The translations under genes were made by a program, and so were the position numbers. Below the pieces are notes generated by a model. The model was not told the origin of the DNA. It saw only the letters and a list, made by a program, of their open reading frames with translations, and ran no database searches. A DNA stretch of 64,000 nucleotides from Deinandra increscens subsp. villosa (Eukaryota; Streptophyta; Magnoliopsida; Asterales; Asteraceae), in NCBI GenBank assembly GCA_039602395.1, contig JBCNJP010000010.1:93587729-93651728 (forward strand), read 5' to 3'. This document shows, piece after piece, positions 53,479 through 64,000 of this stretch; positions within the stretch are counted from its first letter, which is position 1; each line of letters opens with the position of its first letter.

Positions 53479-55824
53479 ATGGCCGGAGCCGGAGGCGCTG
53501 CATTTAAGCTCGTCAAGCCCAAAAATCGTCCTCAATCCACCGATATTCAGGCCGCCGCCGCTTGGGGAGTCGCTGCTTTCACCACCGCCGTTTGGATCGT
53601 TCAGGTCTTTCATTTCTCGCCCTATCTTTTCCCCAATTTTTGGATTCTTCGATTTACTGATTCCCTGATTCGTTAAATCTATCATCGTGATTTATCTCAT
53701 CGCTAGGTTTATAAATCCTGTTATTGATTTCATGAATTGTGATGGAGATCTGTTTTTGTGAAGCTATTATCTCATCTATTTATCTCGTTTTTTGCTCGGT
53801 GCAATTCAATTGGTTGTTTATTTCTTCCTGTAATTAAGAATCTGGACTTAATTTTATGCACCGCTGTAGATCTGGATCTTTGTTTCGGGACATAATCTGC
53901 CAAAATGATATTGACTTTTGTGGTCAAACTATTGCTGCATCTCCCATGGATGATCATTATGTAAATACAGTATTTTCTTCATAAGACATGGTCATATTGG
54001 ACCATGTCTTGTTAACAATTAGGGGCGTAATTAGTTATGTAAATCAATATCTGAAAATAGCTCCATCTTTGAAAAATCAAAAATGTGTATGTATTTCTAT
54101 GTATTGGTGTTAGGGGTGTACATGAAACCTTCCGACCGACCTAACCTGCCAAACTGAGACATGTTGGCCCTATTAACGTCCACTCGGTTTATAAAGCAAG
54201 AAACCGGGGTAGGGCTGATCAGTTCACCGCCTCTCGGGTTGAAGACGTTTCGACTGGAAATCCATATCATAAATAACATAGTTTTGTATATATTGCAATC
54301 GAGAAGCATTAAATAATCAAATACCAAAGTAACCACTTTTTTCCCATTAGAATTCGGATAATATTTCAATTTAATGGATGCTGACTTGCTGAGAAAGTGA
54401 GAATCTAATATATGACATGTGTCTTTCACTCCATGAGTCGTGGTTGCCCCCCTTTTCTTGTATGTTTAATGATCAAAGGTCAAAACGTGATTCCTCTAGT
54501 GTTTAGAGTCACAGAACTGGATGTGTAGACCCCTAGTATTTGCTGGGTTACAATTAGATGGGGCCTGGAATATGAAGCAAGTTACTCTTTGGTTTTCCAT
54601 TCTCCTATATCTATCTGGATGTGTAGACCCCTCGTATATCCACAGTAAGCATCCTCCTTTCGATCCAGAGCTATTGCTTCAGTAATCAACTGAGCTTAGG
54701 AAGTCAGGTTAAGACGGTGACTTATAGTTGGTCTCGCCTAAGGAGGTGAAAAGGAATTGGGGCTTGCTTCCTCCAAGGGTCAAATACTCAAATGTTACAG
54801 CTTTAAGTGGTGTTTTTTGCCCATTGGATAGATATTAGAATACAATATGCACCGGAGTCTTAAAAATGACTGAAGCCTAAGTAATAGAACAACAAAATCA
54901 TAGAATATACTTTCCCAAACAGGTACAAGCTGTAGAAGCAAATAGTTGCATTCATTTACTCATTCCTTCTCTTCATAGCAGTCAAGGTCGTTAGGTGCTC
55001 AAGGAGGAAAGGGCCTATGTGTTGCCTAGGTGCAAGATCAAAAGAATACGGAATAATGGTAAAATAAAAGAAATTACATACAATAACCATAAAAGATTAA
55101 AAAAATAGTACCATTCCAATATTCCACAAGTATAAAAAGAACCTAATGGACATAACAATTAGAATGTTTTGAGTGAGATTAGGTTTGGTTTGCCCTCATT
55201 TAACCCACCCTATACCTTACTGTTTTGAGTGAGATTTCGTTGGATATGTGTGTTTGTTTAATTAACACCTAACATGGATATCGTGATCACACAATCTCAG
55301 ATGTTACATGAATCGGAACACAAGTATGGCAGAACTTCCATACCTTGCCATTTCGGCTTGGGTTTCATTAACTGAATTTTATTGTTCAGTTTTGCTCATA
55401 GCCTGTGTCAAGACTGAAGAACAAAACTAAACCAATTTATATGCATCTGTTTGGATGTAATGTTTGAATGTTTTTGTGAATGGTTAAAATATCTATTAAC
55501 TAACGGTGAAGTACAAAAATCCATACAAAATATGTTGAAATCTTTTATTTTTAGCAAAACCCAAATCTATATCAAACCTGACCCATGTACAACACGTTAG
55601 GAGGTAAAACCGAACCAAACGTGCAGTCGTGCACACTCTATTCTAAACTATGACTTACTAGCTGTTCCTGTGCTTCTTGCCTTGGTTAACTTTTGGGTTG
55701 GTGCTTGATTATTTCATGTTGAATTGGCAAATTAGAATAACAAATGTGTGTTTGTGTTTGTGGAGTGCAGCCATTTGATTGGGTGAGGAAGACCTTCTTT
55801 GAGAAGCCAACACCAGAGAATTGA
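53479..55824 (+). CDS. QCR10: QCR10-like subunit 10 of mitochondrial complex III, two exons
   Basis: Exon 1 (53479-53604) encodes 42 residues from MAGAGGAAFKLVKP, and exon 2 (55771-55824) encodes 17 residues, PFDWVRKTFFEKPTPEN, then a stop: 59 aa in all. The join is phase 0, with donor CAG|GTCTTT and acceptor GTGCAG|CC. The pattern of a basic N-terminus, IQAAAAWGVAA, a single hydrophobic segment (about 26-42) and a PFDW...KTF tail matches what I recall of plant cytochrome b-c1 subunit 10. This is a small single-pass inner-membrane protein of the ubiquinol-cytochrome c reductase complex. The symbol rests on recognition, not a search. The 2166 bp intron has one degenerate repeat near 54113-54245. 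Confidence 0.78.
53605..55770 (+). other. Intron of the QCR10-like gene
   Basis: This GT...AG intron makes up over 90 percent of the gene. It is AT-rich and shows no gene. The segment 54113-54245 (GGGGTGTACATG start) is a degenerate interspersed repeat. Confidence 0.7.
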
Positions 55825-57513
55825 ATGGATTCATCTCATATGGTGGTTCACTTTCTGCTGATGAGAGGCAGGTTTTGATTTGAAATTTGAATAATGTAAA
55901 AACTCCAATATTTGGTTTATTGTAGTCCAACCATTGTTACTTTCTGCAGCTATCTTATCGATTTTTATTGCTCGTCTTAATTTTGCATACGGTCGAACCT
56001 GGCTGGTTTCCAAATACCAGAAAAAAAAAATCCGTGAATTGCATTGATTTCGGTGTCGTTGAAATGTGCCCCGTGTCATGTGTCCTAACTCCTAAATGAA
56101 CTGGCATTTGAGATTTCATATTTTCTGTTGGAGGACCTAAAGTATTCGCTAAACACGTATAAGCGATTAATGATCGATACATCATGATGATGATGATAGA
56201 GTTATTAAAAAGATAGCTTTACATTGTTTTAACATTAGATTTTAACTTCCGTGATAACGCCCGAAGGTTTATAAATGTTGCTTTTAGTTTTAATACGGCT
56301 TCAACTTTTATTGTCGACTGATCAATCTCTGTTTCAATCAAACATTTACATGGCCAATCTGTGTAGACATCACATCTAGATTTCAACATTGCTGGAAACA
56401 AAAATATAAACCCTAAAATTACACTCATGCCACAATCGGGTTTTATCTGACATTGAGTTCATCCAAATTCACGTCAACAATATTAAACCACTATCATCAA
56501 CCAACCTCTATCATCGTCCACCGCTGTTAGTCTGGTGGTTCCTACAGCCTCACAACCATCCAAACAAACATGGTCGACATCATCAAATTGACAACCCATC
56601 ATCAACATCACAAACAATCATCATCAAGCTTTAACCATCATCACCAATTCATCATACATCAGTTTAATCTATAAACACCATACAATCTTGATATGAGAAT
56701 CAAATTAATATTTATGTAAAAACCGAGAAATACAAAACTAAACCAATATCCAAATCGAGTTTCTTACAAAGCTCATTGAAATCGAGTGGGTTTGTGACTG
56801 AATAGTTCCACACGTGAAACCGCTGTGTTGGACGAGCTTGAAGCCACCGCCACCGTCGAAAATAGTCACGCTTTCGTTCCTATCGTGACCAAAATCGATC
56901 TCGAAAACCCAGAAAACGAAAGGGATGAATGGATGAAGATCGCTGGACGGTAGAAGCAGGTTGCGACGATCGATTGGTCGCTAGAGATCACCTGGTTTCC
57001 AGGCTGTTTCAACAAAAGCGATAAATAAAATATTATATAAAATGTTAGACTAAATAAAATATTACTTTCTATTATACTAAATAAAATAATATATAAATAT
57101 TAATTGAATAAGATAATGTAGATGAATAAAATAATATTATGTAATGAATAATATAATATTAAATAAATAAAATAATATCAAATGATTAAAATAATAAGAT
57201 TTAATCAAAAGTTGTTTGTAATTGTAATATGTAGTAATTGATTAATAATTTTTTTAACTATCAAAAAGCATTATTTACAGCGTTGAACCAGTTTTGAGGA
57301 AAAACAACTTTCGTGAACGGTCGGGTGAAAAACCTGTCTCGGGTATCAAACTCGTGATCTTTCAGTCTCGAGTCTTACCCTCATCACCAATATCACTTGA
57401 TCAAATGACCCGGTGGTTAGTCATTTCTTTTCTACTTGAATTATATGTGAGAAAAATTAAAGGATGAAAAACAAAGAAATATAACAAAAGATAAAACCAA
57501 AATACTAAAATAG
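55825..57513. other. 3' flank of the QCR10-like gene and AT-rich intergenic DNA
   Basis: No further gene is recognised. There is a CATCATC-rich stretch (56480-56660) and a very AT-rich stretch with repeated AAATAAAATAATAT-like units (57025-57200). Confidence 0.5.
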
Positions 57514-58179
57514 TGTCAAGTCCGGTAAATAAGAGGTGGGCATGTAAAATTTAGATTTTACATGAGTTATGAGTGTGTCACATATTGTCATTGATTCATA
57601 AATCATAATAGTAGTACACATTTTTTCACAATCCACAACAAATGTATTAACCACACCTTGATCTTTCATTTTTTCATCGAAAATCATCATCATCATCCTC
57701 AAGTTTGCTAAAACTCAAGGATTTTAAAGGTTTGTTGATCAAAGCTCAAGGATTCAAGCAAGGGTGTTATCATTTCATCCATTTTTCTTCAAAAACCCAA
57801 GTATGAAGCTTTCTCTCTCTACTCTCTTTCTATAATTTGAAGCTTGAACTTGAACTTTGATCCTCCAAAGCTTGAATGATAATGATTCTTACAAGATGAA
57901 GAGTTTAAAATCCTTAAAACAAGTAAATTGATTTACATGCATGGGTTTAGATCAATGGGTAATGTTGATTTGATGAACACATAATATCATTCTAAAAACC
58001 CCACAAGAAAATCCTAATGTTTTGAGGTTAAAATCTTATTCTTGCTTGAAGATTGAAGTGAATAGATGAAGAAATGATGAAAAGGATATGCATATGTGTG
58101 TATATCGTGAATGTATATATGCATATATGCATGCATGTGTCGAAAATATGCATATGTATATGTATATGCATGTATGTCG

Positions 58180-58183
<4 letters not shown>

Positions 58184-58228
<45 letters not shown>
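58184..58228. repeat. TA microsatellite
   Basis: About 22 TA units, bordered by ATGCATGTATG-like purine-pyrimidine alternation over 58080-58510. Confidence 0.95.
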
Positions 58229-58232
<4 letters not shown>

Positions 58233-58941
58233 ATGTTATGGGTTTTGGAAGATTAACCCTCTTAGGTTAAATCTTTAGCATATGAATGTGTGTATGAAAG
58301 TTATGCATATGAATGTATACATGCATGTGTGTATGAGCCAAAATGTATGTATATATATACATGCATGTATACGTGGGTGTATATATGTATGTATGATGTG
58401 TTTCTTTATCTCTTGAATACATATACATACATGTAGGTGTGATAAAATGGATGAAAAGGTATGCATATACATACATACATGCATATGTCGTATGTATATA
58501 TGTATATACAATGAAGTAAAACACAAAAAATAACAATGATTACTTATAAAAAGGCAAACTATTTTCTTTCCAAAAAGTGGTATTTTGTCATGACTAATAA
58601 AATATACATAAAAATCAATTTTAAATAAAAAAATTCTGGAATAATAATTATATATATGTATATCATTTAGAAAAATAAAAGAGATTAATAAAAATGGGTT
58701 AATATAATTTATATTACAAAACTAGTTGTAAAAATGTCAAAAATCGGCTTAAAAACATGATTTCGGGCACTTATAAATTCCTAACAGCAATGAAAATATA
58801 TCTTTATGAGAAAAATTATTCTTAAAAGTTATATAAATATATACCTAAGAATAATTAATTGTGTCGGGTTAAACTATATCATAAAAAGCCGAAAAACGTC
58901 ATATTTAACTTAAAAATTTGTAAACTATTTTTGTAAAATTT

Positions 58942-58944
<3 letters not shown>

Positions 58945-58986
<42 letters not shown>
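58945..58986. repeat. TA microsatellite
   Basis: About 21 AT/TA units inside the same LTR-like sequence. Confidence 0.95.
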
Positions 58987-58989
<3 letters not shown>

Positions 58990-60015
58990 TTATAAACATG
59001 ATAAGATATATTGGTGGAAACGGTTAATTGGGTTGCTTGTTGAGTCACCAACGGATTGTTAAAAATATAAAAATAATTTTCGGAATCATTATCAAGTCAA
59101 GTAAGTTGGAGGATCAACTTACCCGTTAAAAGACTTGAATTTCTTATACGTCCCTTATGAATTATTTAGGGCATTATATTGACAGTTAAAGTTCAGATTT
59201 CCGGCTTATCACGGTGAGTTTCCATAGCCCCACTTTTACTATTTTAATATTTTGGGGGAAAATATGCCTGGTTTATTTATTTGATATAATTAAAGATGGC
59301 ATGAATCTTATAAGTGACATGTGATGACCTTGAGTTTGGTTTAAAATTTGTCCCTCGCTGATTTATTATTCCATGATCATTAGCTCGGGTAAATGAGCCA
59401 CTGTTTGTATTGATAGATCTACTGGGTGTGACAACCCGCCCCTGGTCAGTCGCGCTGATCTTGTTCCGGATTGGGGTAATATAAATAGAAATAGCGTGTG
59501 GATGTTTTGGTTTGATTATGGGCTCAATGGTTAGATCACTATCGTAAATCTAGCTAATTTACGTTAAGTCATTATAAGGGATATTGCATGATAATTATGT
59601 CATTAATATTGATTAACACCAATTGAGGTGTTGGATTATTTATTCCGGGAGCATGGCTCACCGAGTGTTTTATTTAAAAACTCTATGGAACTAACCAGCT
59701 TTATGCTGACCGATTTTATTTTGGGCATATTTTCAGGGTAACTTATGACGATCATGGATATGGGCAAGTACTGGTTGGACTGACGTTAACGTTGGCTTGT
59801 TTGGGACCGCTTGAGTGTCTGAATAATGTTTTAAATAAACTTGTGTTTATAATGATGGTACTATCAAATAAATAACAACTTTTGAAGAATGATTTTTCTA
59901 ACTCAAGTTTATACGACCAACTAATTTTAATTAACGCTTAGTCTATTAAAACAATTACCAACTTCCGTTACCACCACCGCAAACGTTTTTCCGTTGTGAT
60001 TTTCGGGGTGTCACA

Positions 60016-60720
60016 CTAAAGAAGGAATCAGGAGTACTAAACAGGAAGAAGACCTTGACATATTCTCCAAAAGCTAGTTCTCATTCGTCTGGAGGTTCTT
60101 CATTCTGTTCAAATGATATCTTTTGAAATCCTACATCACACTGGGTATCTACAAGTAGGTTACCATGTGATGGTTTTTATGATAGCTTTGGTTCTTATAA
60201 CTTTCAGGAATCCAGGATGAATAGGACAAAGAAACCAATTGTAAAGAACATTTACGATGATGGTTCGACAGATGAATTTAGAAATTCGATTTCCATAGTC
60301 ATAACTGATCGTCGTCGTTGTTACCAAATTTTGTAAAAGGGGTCATATTCAACGAACTTGTTAGAGAATGACAATAATTCATCTGATGGTAAAACTGCCA
60401 CTTCTTAGATCCATCTGGCAGATTGTTTAATGAGCCCAAACTCACACATTTTACTTCTAAAGGACCATGTTTTTCTAAATCTGTTAAAAGTGTGGGTAGT
60501 ACATCAACTGATGCTGGCTCATTAACAAGTGATAAATCACAGATGCAATGGTGGCCTAAACAGGTTTGTAAGAGCACTAAAGATTTTTTGGAAGATACTG
60601 CACGACCTCAAGCCGCAGGCTTAGGTCACTTTGAAAGCTAATCTTTATGTCCAGTGTGTGTAGGTACTTCAAGAAGACCTATTGGCGATTGCAAAGTTGA
60701 TTATAGTGGAGTATCGTGCT
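60016..60720 (+). pseudogene. Copia IV gag C-terminal remnant
   Basis: Fragments in shifting frames: Ser-rich sequence, an IYDDGSTDEF segment, then KSTKDFLEDTARP and GTSRRPIGDCK, collinear with the end of the copia I gag. There are stops near 60126, 60336 and 60408. No active product is expected. Confidence 0.55.
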
Positions 60721-62337
60721 TAACTATTTTTCAAAGATTTAAAATCTCAATCTGATTTTCAAAATCTCAAAGTTGAAAGGTATGCATGTCGGTTAATCAA
60801 TTTTCTTTCTTTAAAATTTCATCTATAGTTTAGGGAGAGATTTACTTTTTAGGGGGAGAAATTTGAAAAAGCCAAAAATAGTGTCATTGCATATGTAAAA
60901 TGAAACATCCAAAAATAGAGTTTTTTAAGGGGAGAAAATTAGGAATGCAAAATATAAAAAAAAATGTAAAAATATCAAAAATTAAGAAATTAATCATTAG
61001 GAAATGATGGTACATTGGCTAACATATCTAACTCATGGATAACGTAGATAAAAAAGCCCCAAGACCATTGTTTGATGTGCTAGGTAGGCTCGGCAAATCA
61101 GAAAATATACAAATGCGATATACACTAAATGTTATGTTCGACCTTGTGGACAACAACTTGTTGCGTATTTCATGATATATAAAAAGATATGTGAAAAAAT
61201 GTGAAGTCACTGTGTATACATGTGTTCATTTTGTAAAGAGTTCAACTTGTATTATTTCCTTTATTTTCTCAAATGAGCGGATTATCTATGCGTATACGGA
61301 AGTATCGATCTGATAGTTGTTCATTTGAGGTTCTGTTTTATTTTCTTTGGTTGTTCGTTCAATCATCGGATTTTCTCTGCGTATCCACAAGACCGACCTG
61401 ATTGTTGTTGGTTGAACAAATTCAACTTGTTTTTATTTTTCTTATTTTGTTAAATCTGAGGCCTGCTAAATCTGAGGCCTTATTTGCGTATCGAAAGATC
61501 GACCAAAGTACACGATATAACGTTCTTATTTCTTTTTGCATGGAACATAGTTAACTATATCATGATTACAAAGCACTATGTGAAATTCACAAGTGTAATC
61601 ACATGAAAATATGTGTAGCATATCTTAACATGTCTGATAGCGTGGGCCCCACTGGTCAAAACATATTAATAAAACCTTGACATATCCAGATGTTAGTATT
61701 ATTATGTCTGAGCTTAAGATGGAAAAATAATACCAGCAGTGAACGTGGCTTGTGTGCTACAAAAGTTGAAATTGAAGTGTAGCTCAGAGCGCTATGATCA
61801 ATATAATCTCAGATAGTGATCTTTCTCAAACAAAAAAATAGAGTGCAATTCAGTAATGCATTTTACATTTCATTTCAGAAAATCCTAAAACATTTTAAGT
61901 GTGTTTTGACATAAAATTTATAAAAGTCAAAAAGATTTTTTCTTGTTTGTTTTCGACCAATCGACACGTGATACGACATGATTTTAAAATAAAAATAACT
62001 TGGTTCTCCAGAGGAGATTTTTTCCCAAGAATTAAATTAACTTTTGGTGAAAAAGGAAAACCGCACTTCTGTCTTCTGAAGATGCAGGTTGAAGGTATGA
62101 CTCAATCGTGGTGAAATGGGGAGTTTGTTAGAGGCAAACGCAGATCTCATTTACAAGTGCTTTAGTAATATGATTATGTTTCAGCCATGCGAGCTCTACT
62201 GTAAGTTAGTTTAAGTTTCAAAGTTGATGCTCAAGTATATATCAAGGGCCGGGGGGGGGGGGGGGATATTGAAGATTAGATTTTGAAGATTTGAGTTTTA
62301 TAAGGATGACACATACATCACACGCCAAGGGGGAGTT
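60721..62337 (+). other. Copia IV 3' UTR with several PPT-like runs and imperfect repeats
   Basis: It holds TTTAGGGGGAGAAATT (60850-60866) and TTAAGGGGAGAAAATT (60926-60942), three imperfect repeats of GGATT..CTNTGCGTAT..GAYCGAYCTGAT type (61278-61330, 61367-61415, 61477-61504), a G15 run (62251-62265) and the final PPT CAAGGGGGAGTT (62326-62337). There is no coding sequence. Confidence 0.6.
62251..62265 (+). repeat. 15 bp G run
   Basis: The run follows AAGGGCC and lies on the sense strand of copia IV, about 70 bp before its final PPT. It is the counterpart of the run at 3877-3892. Confidence 0.95.
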
Positions 62338-62679
62338 TGTTAGTGCATAGTTTATGTGTCGCATGATGTATCGAGTCATGATGTAATAGTTGCTAGAGTG
62401 TTCGAGGTGAGTCAATGTATTTTGTGTGGGAGAATGAGAGCCACCAAATGAAGGGCGAATGACCACCGAAATAATTCATTAGGTGGAAATCTCATTTGGT
62501 GGCAGCTTACCTATAAATAGGAAGCTCATTCTCCACATTTGTGAGTTTTGGAGATTTGTGTTTTCATTCGGTGAGGTTGTTGTCTTTCCTTCTCATTCGG
62601 TGAATAACAAACATGACTTGTATTTAGTGTTTTTGTCAATCTCTACACTTGAGACACTAAACAAGATCCATACATAACA
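62338..62679 (+). repeat. Copia IV 3' LTR, 342 bp
   Basis: It starts TGTTAGTGCATAG after a PPT and ends CCATACATAACA. The TATAAATAG box is at 62512-62520. Words of the form CATTYGGTGR or its inverse occur six times, on both sides of the TATA box. ATTTC follows at 62680-62684. Confidence 0.75.
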
Positions 62680-63313
62680 ATTTCAATCCCTTACGTCAGC
62701 CATCTGAATGTCACATGATGGGCAAAATTACAGATTAGAATGTATAAATAATTATGGATTAGTCCTTAAACTAATTGCACCTTGTCCTTCCATAAATATA
62801 TTTTTGACTCTATCATCCTTCACCATCATCATCGGAATCGCAGATGAAGTGGAAATCGTCGTTGTACCAACCGCTCCAGAGCCGTCGTCTTTCCCTACTT
62901 CGGAAGGTTCGACCTTCACCGGATTATTAGTTTTTGGCATTGGAGGTAAGCGCACCATTGCTAGTGTTGGAGAAGAATAAAGGGAATGGTGGCGCACGGT
63001 CTTCAAGCGCGCTAAGCTTCTATTTGTGAATTGAAGGGGTGGTGGAAGTGGAGGCGAAGTGTGATGGCGACGAAGACTGTGAACTACGTGATCAGAGTGG
63101 TGCCATTAAGTGAGACGAATCCATCTCTATTCAAATCAAAATTCTAGACTTTGTATATGAGAATAAGAACTATAACTTGAGATTCATTGAAAGAATAGAT
63201 GATTGAGTTTAATTTTGATGGGATTTACATATTAGGGTTTTGCACCAAAATTATGGTTAACTGCATCGGAACAAACTCAATAAAAATAAATTCAATCAGA
63301 AAGGATGGGGTAA
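62680..63313. other. Short intergenic stretch, nothing recognised
   Basis: Overlapping ORFs on both strands at 62708-63006 are short and show no domain; no RNA gene or boundary is evident. Confidence 0.45.
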
Positions 63314-63645
63314 TGTTATGAAATCTAAAGATAAGGGCCCAACTTATGTTACAACACCATAAGAGACCCAACCAAACGACCTAATCAAGAATTAGTAAAG
63401 GCCCAATAAGTTAATTGGGTTTCGAAGAAAACTACCATCTATTATAAGGAAGAGATGCAACAGAGGTTAGGGTAAGAAAGATATTGATTGTGTGTGTTCT
63501 TCTTCCTATCTCATTCACTATGATCTGATCTTCTCACCCCCTTCTTAAGTTGAGTTCTTAAACTGTAATAATTCTAGTTCCTAAATACAATCAAATTGTT
63601 ACTCTTAATTCATCCAATTCTTTGTGTTAAGATCGACACATTACA
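63314..63645 (+). repeat. 5' LTR of an element continuing off the right edge
   Basis: It starts TGTTATGAAATC, ends GACACATTACA, and has a TATAAG box at 63443-63448. It is followed at once by a PBS-like TTGGTGCTTTCATT. The paired LTR would lie beyond the window. Confidence 0.6.
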
Positions 63646-64000
63646 TTGGTGCTTTCATTTCTCCTTAGCTCATATGGCTTTGTAGTATTATCAAGATGAT
63701 CTGCAAGTGATTCCAACAATAGCTCATCTGCCTCACTTTTCGAGTATAATTTCCGTCCAATGGATCTATCAAGCAACACAATATTTTCTCTCTAACGCCA
63801 TTTTTGTGGAAGAGTGGTTTTCGTATATCATTGAAATATTCGATGATGATGCATTCTGCTTGTTCAATTCATGGTTTTGGAGGTTCAAACTCATCAAGTG
63901 GAAGATCTTCATGGTTTCCATGGTTCATCCATGGGGGTGTTGATAACCTAGCTGATTGTCGATCTGATTACCTGCATGCTGCTTCTCCAATTTCCCGAGT
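63646..64000 (+). mobile_element. PBS and start of the internal region of the right-edge LTR element
   Basis: TTGGTGCTTTCATTTCTCC resembles a non-iMet PBS used by some plant LTR elements; I cannot name the tRNA. The following 340 bp has only a 78-codon ORF (63707-63943) without a recognised gag signature, so the lineage is unknown. Confidence 0.4.

Larger units (their letters stand above)
57514..60015 (+). mobile_element. Probable Tekay-type solo LTR, about 2.5 kb
   Basis: The right end is clear: CGGGGTGTCACA, then copia-like sequence. The left end is taken at TGTCAAGTCC. CTAAA follows the right end (60016-60020) and occurs 4 bp short of the left end (57505-57509), so the TSD is not clean and the left boundary is tentative. 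A GTATGA donor (57801) and an acceptor module AACTAACCAGC...GCTGACC...TTTTCAG|GG (59688-59736) match other Tekay-type LTRs. Confidence 0.55.
60016..62679 (+). mobile_element. Copia IV: 3' part of a gag-only copia element
   Basis: It starts within gag-like coding sequence and runs through a 1.6 kb 3' UTR to a PPT and 3' LTR. The gag end (DFLEDTARP, GTSRRPI) and the following GGGGAGAAA-rich UTR match copia I (minus, 4300-3740). Neither has pol. The 5' half is missing beyond the LTR at 57514-60015. Confidence 0.65.

Noticed and set aside
58074..58536. ORFs rich in Ile/Tyr/His and Met/Cys
   Set aside because: Direct translation of TA and ATGCATGT microsatellite DNA.
57505..60020. CTAAA as target-site duplication of the 57.5 kb LTR
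   Set aside because: The left copy is 4 bp away from the TG start, and flanks do not join into one element, so it is not accepted as a true TSD.
62708..63006. Opposed ORFs of 90 and 84 codons
   Set aside because: Mirror-image readings of the same DNA with no domain, splice or promoter support.
1..64000. CRISPR arrays, bacterial operons, rRNA and tRNA genes
   Set aside because: The DNA is eukaryotic. The word arrays are irregular and dispersed, without spacer-repeat periodicity, and no cloverleaf with A/B boxes was noticed; the tRNA-like strings are primer binding sites.

Overview
The window looks like repeat-rich, AT-rich nuclear DNA of a eudicot. The retroelement lineages (Tekay chromovirus, Sirevirus-like Ty1/copia carrying an extra ORF downstream of pol) are typical of large plant genomes, and the extra ORF is of a kind I associate with Asteraceae assemblies; that family-level guess is inference. 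I can support only two host genes. One is a two-exon PPR gene on the minus strand whose 3' part runs off the left edge (2245 down to 1). The other is a two-exon QCR10-like gene for the smallest subunit of mitochondrial complex III (53479-55824, plus). Nearly everything else is transposable-element DNA, much of it nested.

Left block (about 3.7-15.4 kb): a decayed gag-only Ty1/copia element on the minus strand (LTR 13184-13567, PBS, leader, gag pieces down to 4017) is split by three insertions with readable target-site duplications. These are a hAT-type MITE (5111-5845, imperfect 8 bp), a 3.84 kb solo LTR (6355-10196, AGTTG) and a Mutator-like element (10257-11824, 9 bp TATTTTTGT). The LTR of a second minus-strand copia follows (13568-14121).

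Central block (15.4-31 kb): a 3.6 kb solo LTR (15376-28817, TSD AGGCA) is interrupted by a complete, very young Tekay chromovirus on the minus strand (18558-28394, TSD AAGCG). Its 2380 bp LTRs differ at the three sites I noticed, and its 1521-residue gag-pol ORF is intact. A further Tekay-type LTR remnant lies at about 28893-30970.

Right-central block (31-51.1 kb): an old, stop-ridden plus-strand copia (RT/RNase H, then ORF3-like sequence, 3' LTR 50347-51086) is split by a complete 12.6 kb Sirevirus-like copia on the minus strand (34227-46810, TSD AGTTT, 377 bp LTRs that look identical). The young element has separate open gag, pol and ORF3 frames.

Right block (51.1-64 kb): a 339 bp palindromic Mutator-like MITE, the QCR10 gene, another Tekay-type LTR (about 57514-60015), the 3' part of a second gag-only copia (60016-62679) and the 5' LTR plus PBS of an element that continues off the right edge (63314 onward).

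Three patterns cut across the elements. First, five Tekay-type LTRs carry what looks like the same internal intron, with a GT donor shortly after the promoter and a conserved CTCACCA ... CTGAC ... AG|GT acceptor module. Second, most of the LTR element families here carry their own array of one short CG-containing word in noncoding DNA. Third, in the young copia the gag/pol junction and the ORF3 start both sit on good 3' splice sites, which suggests expression by splicing.
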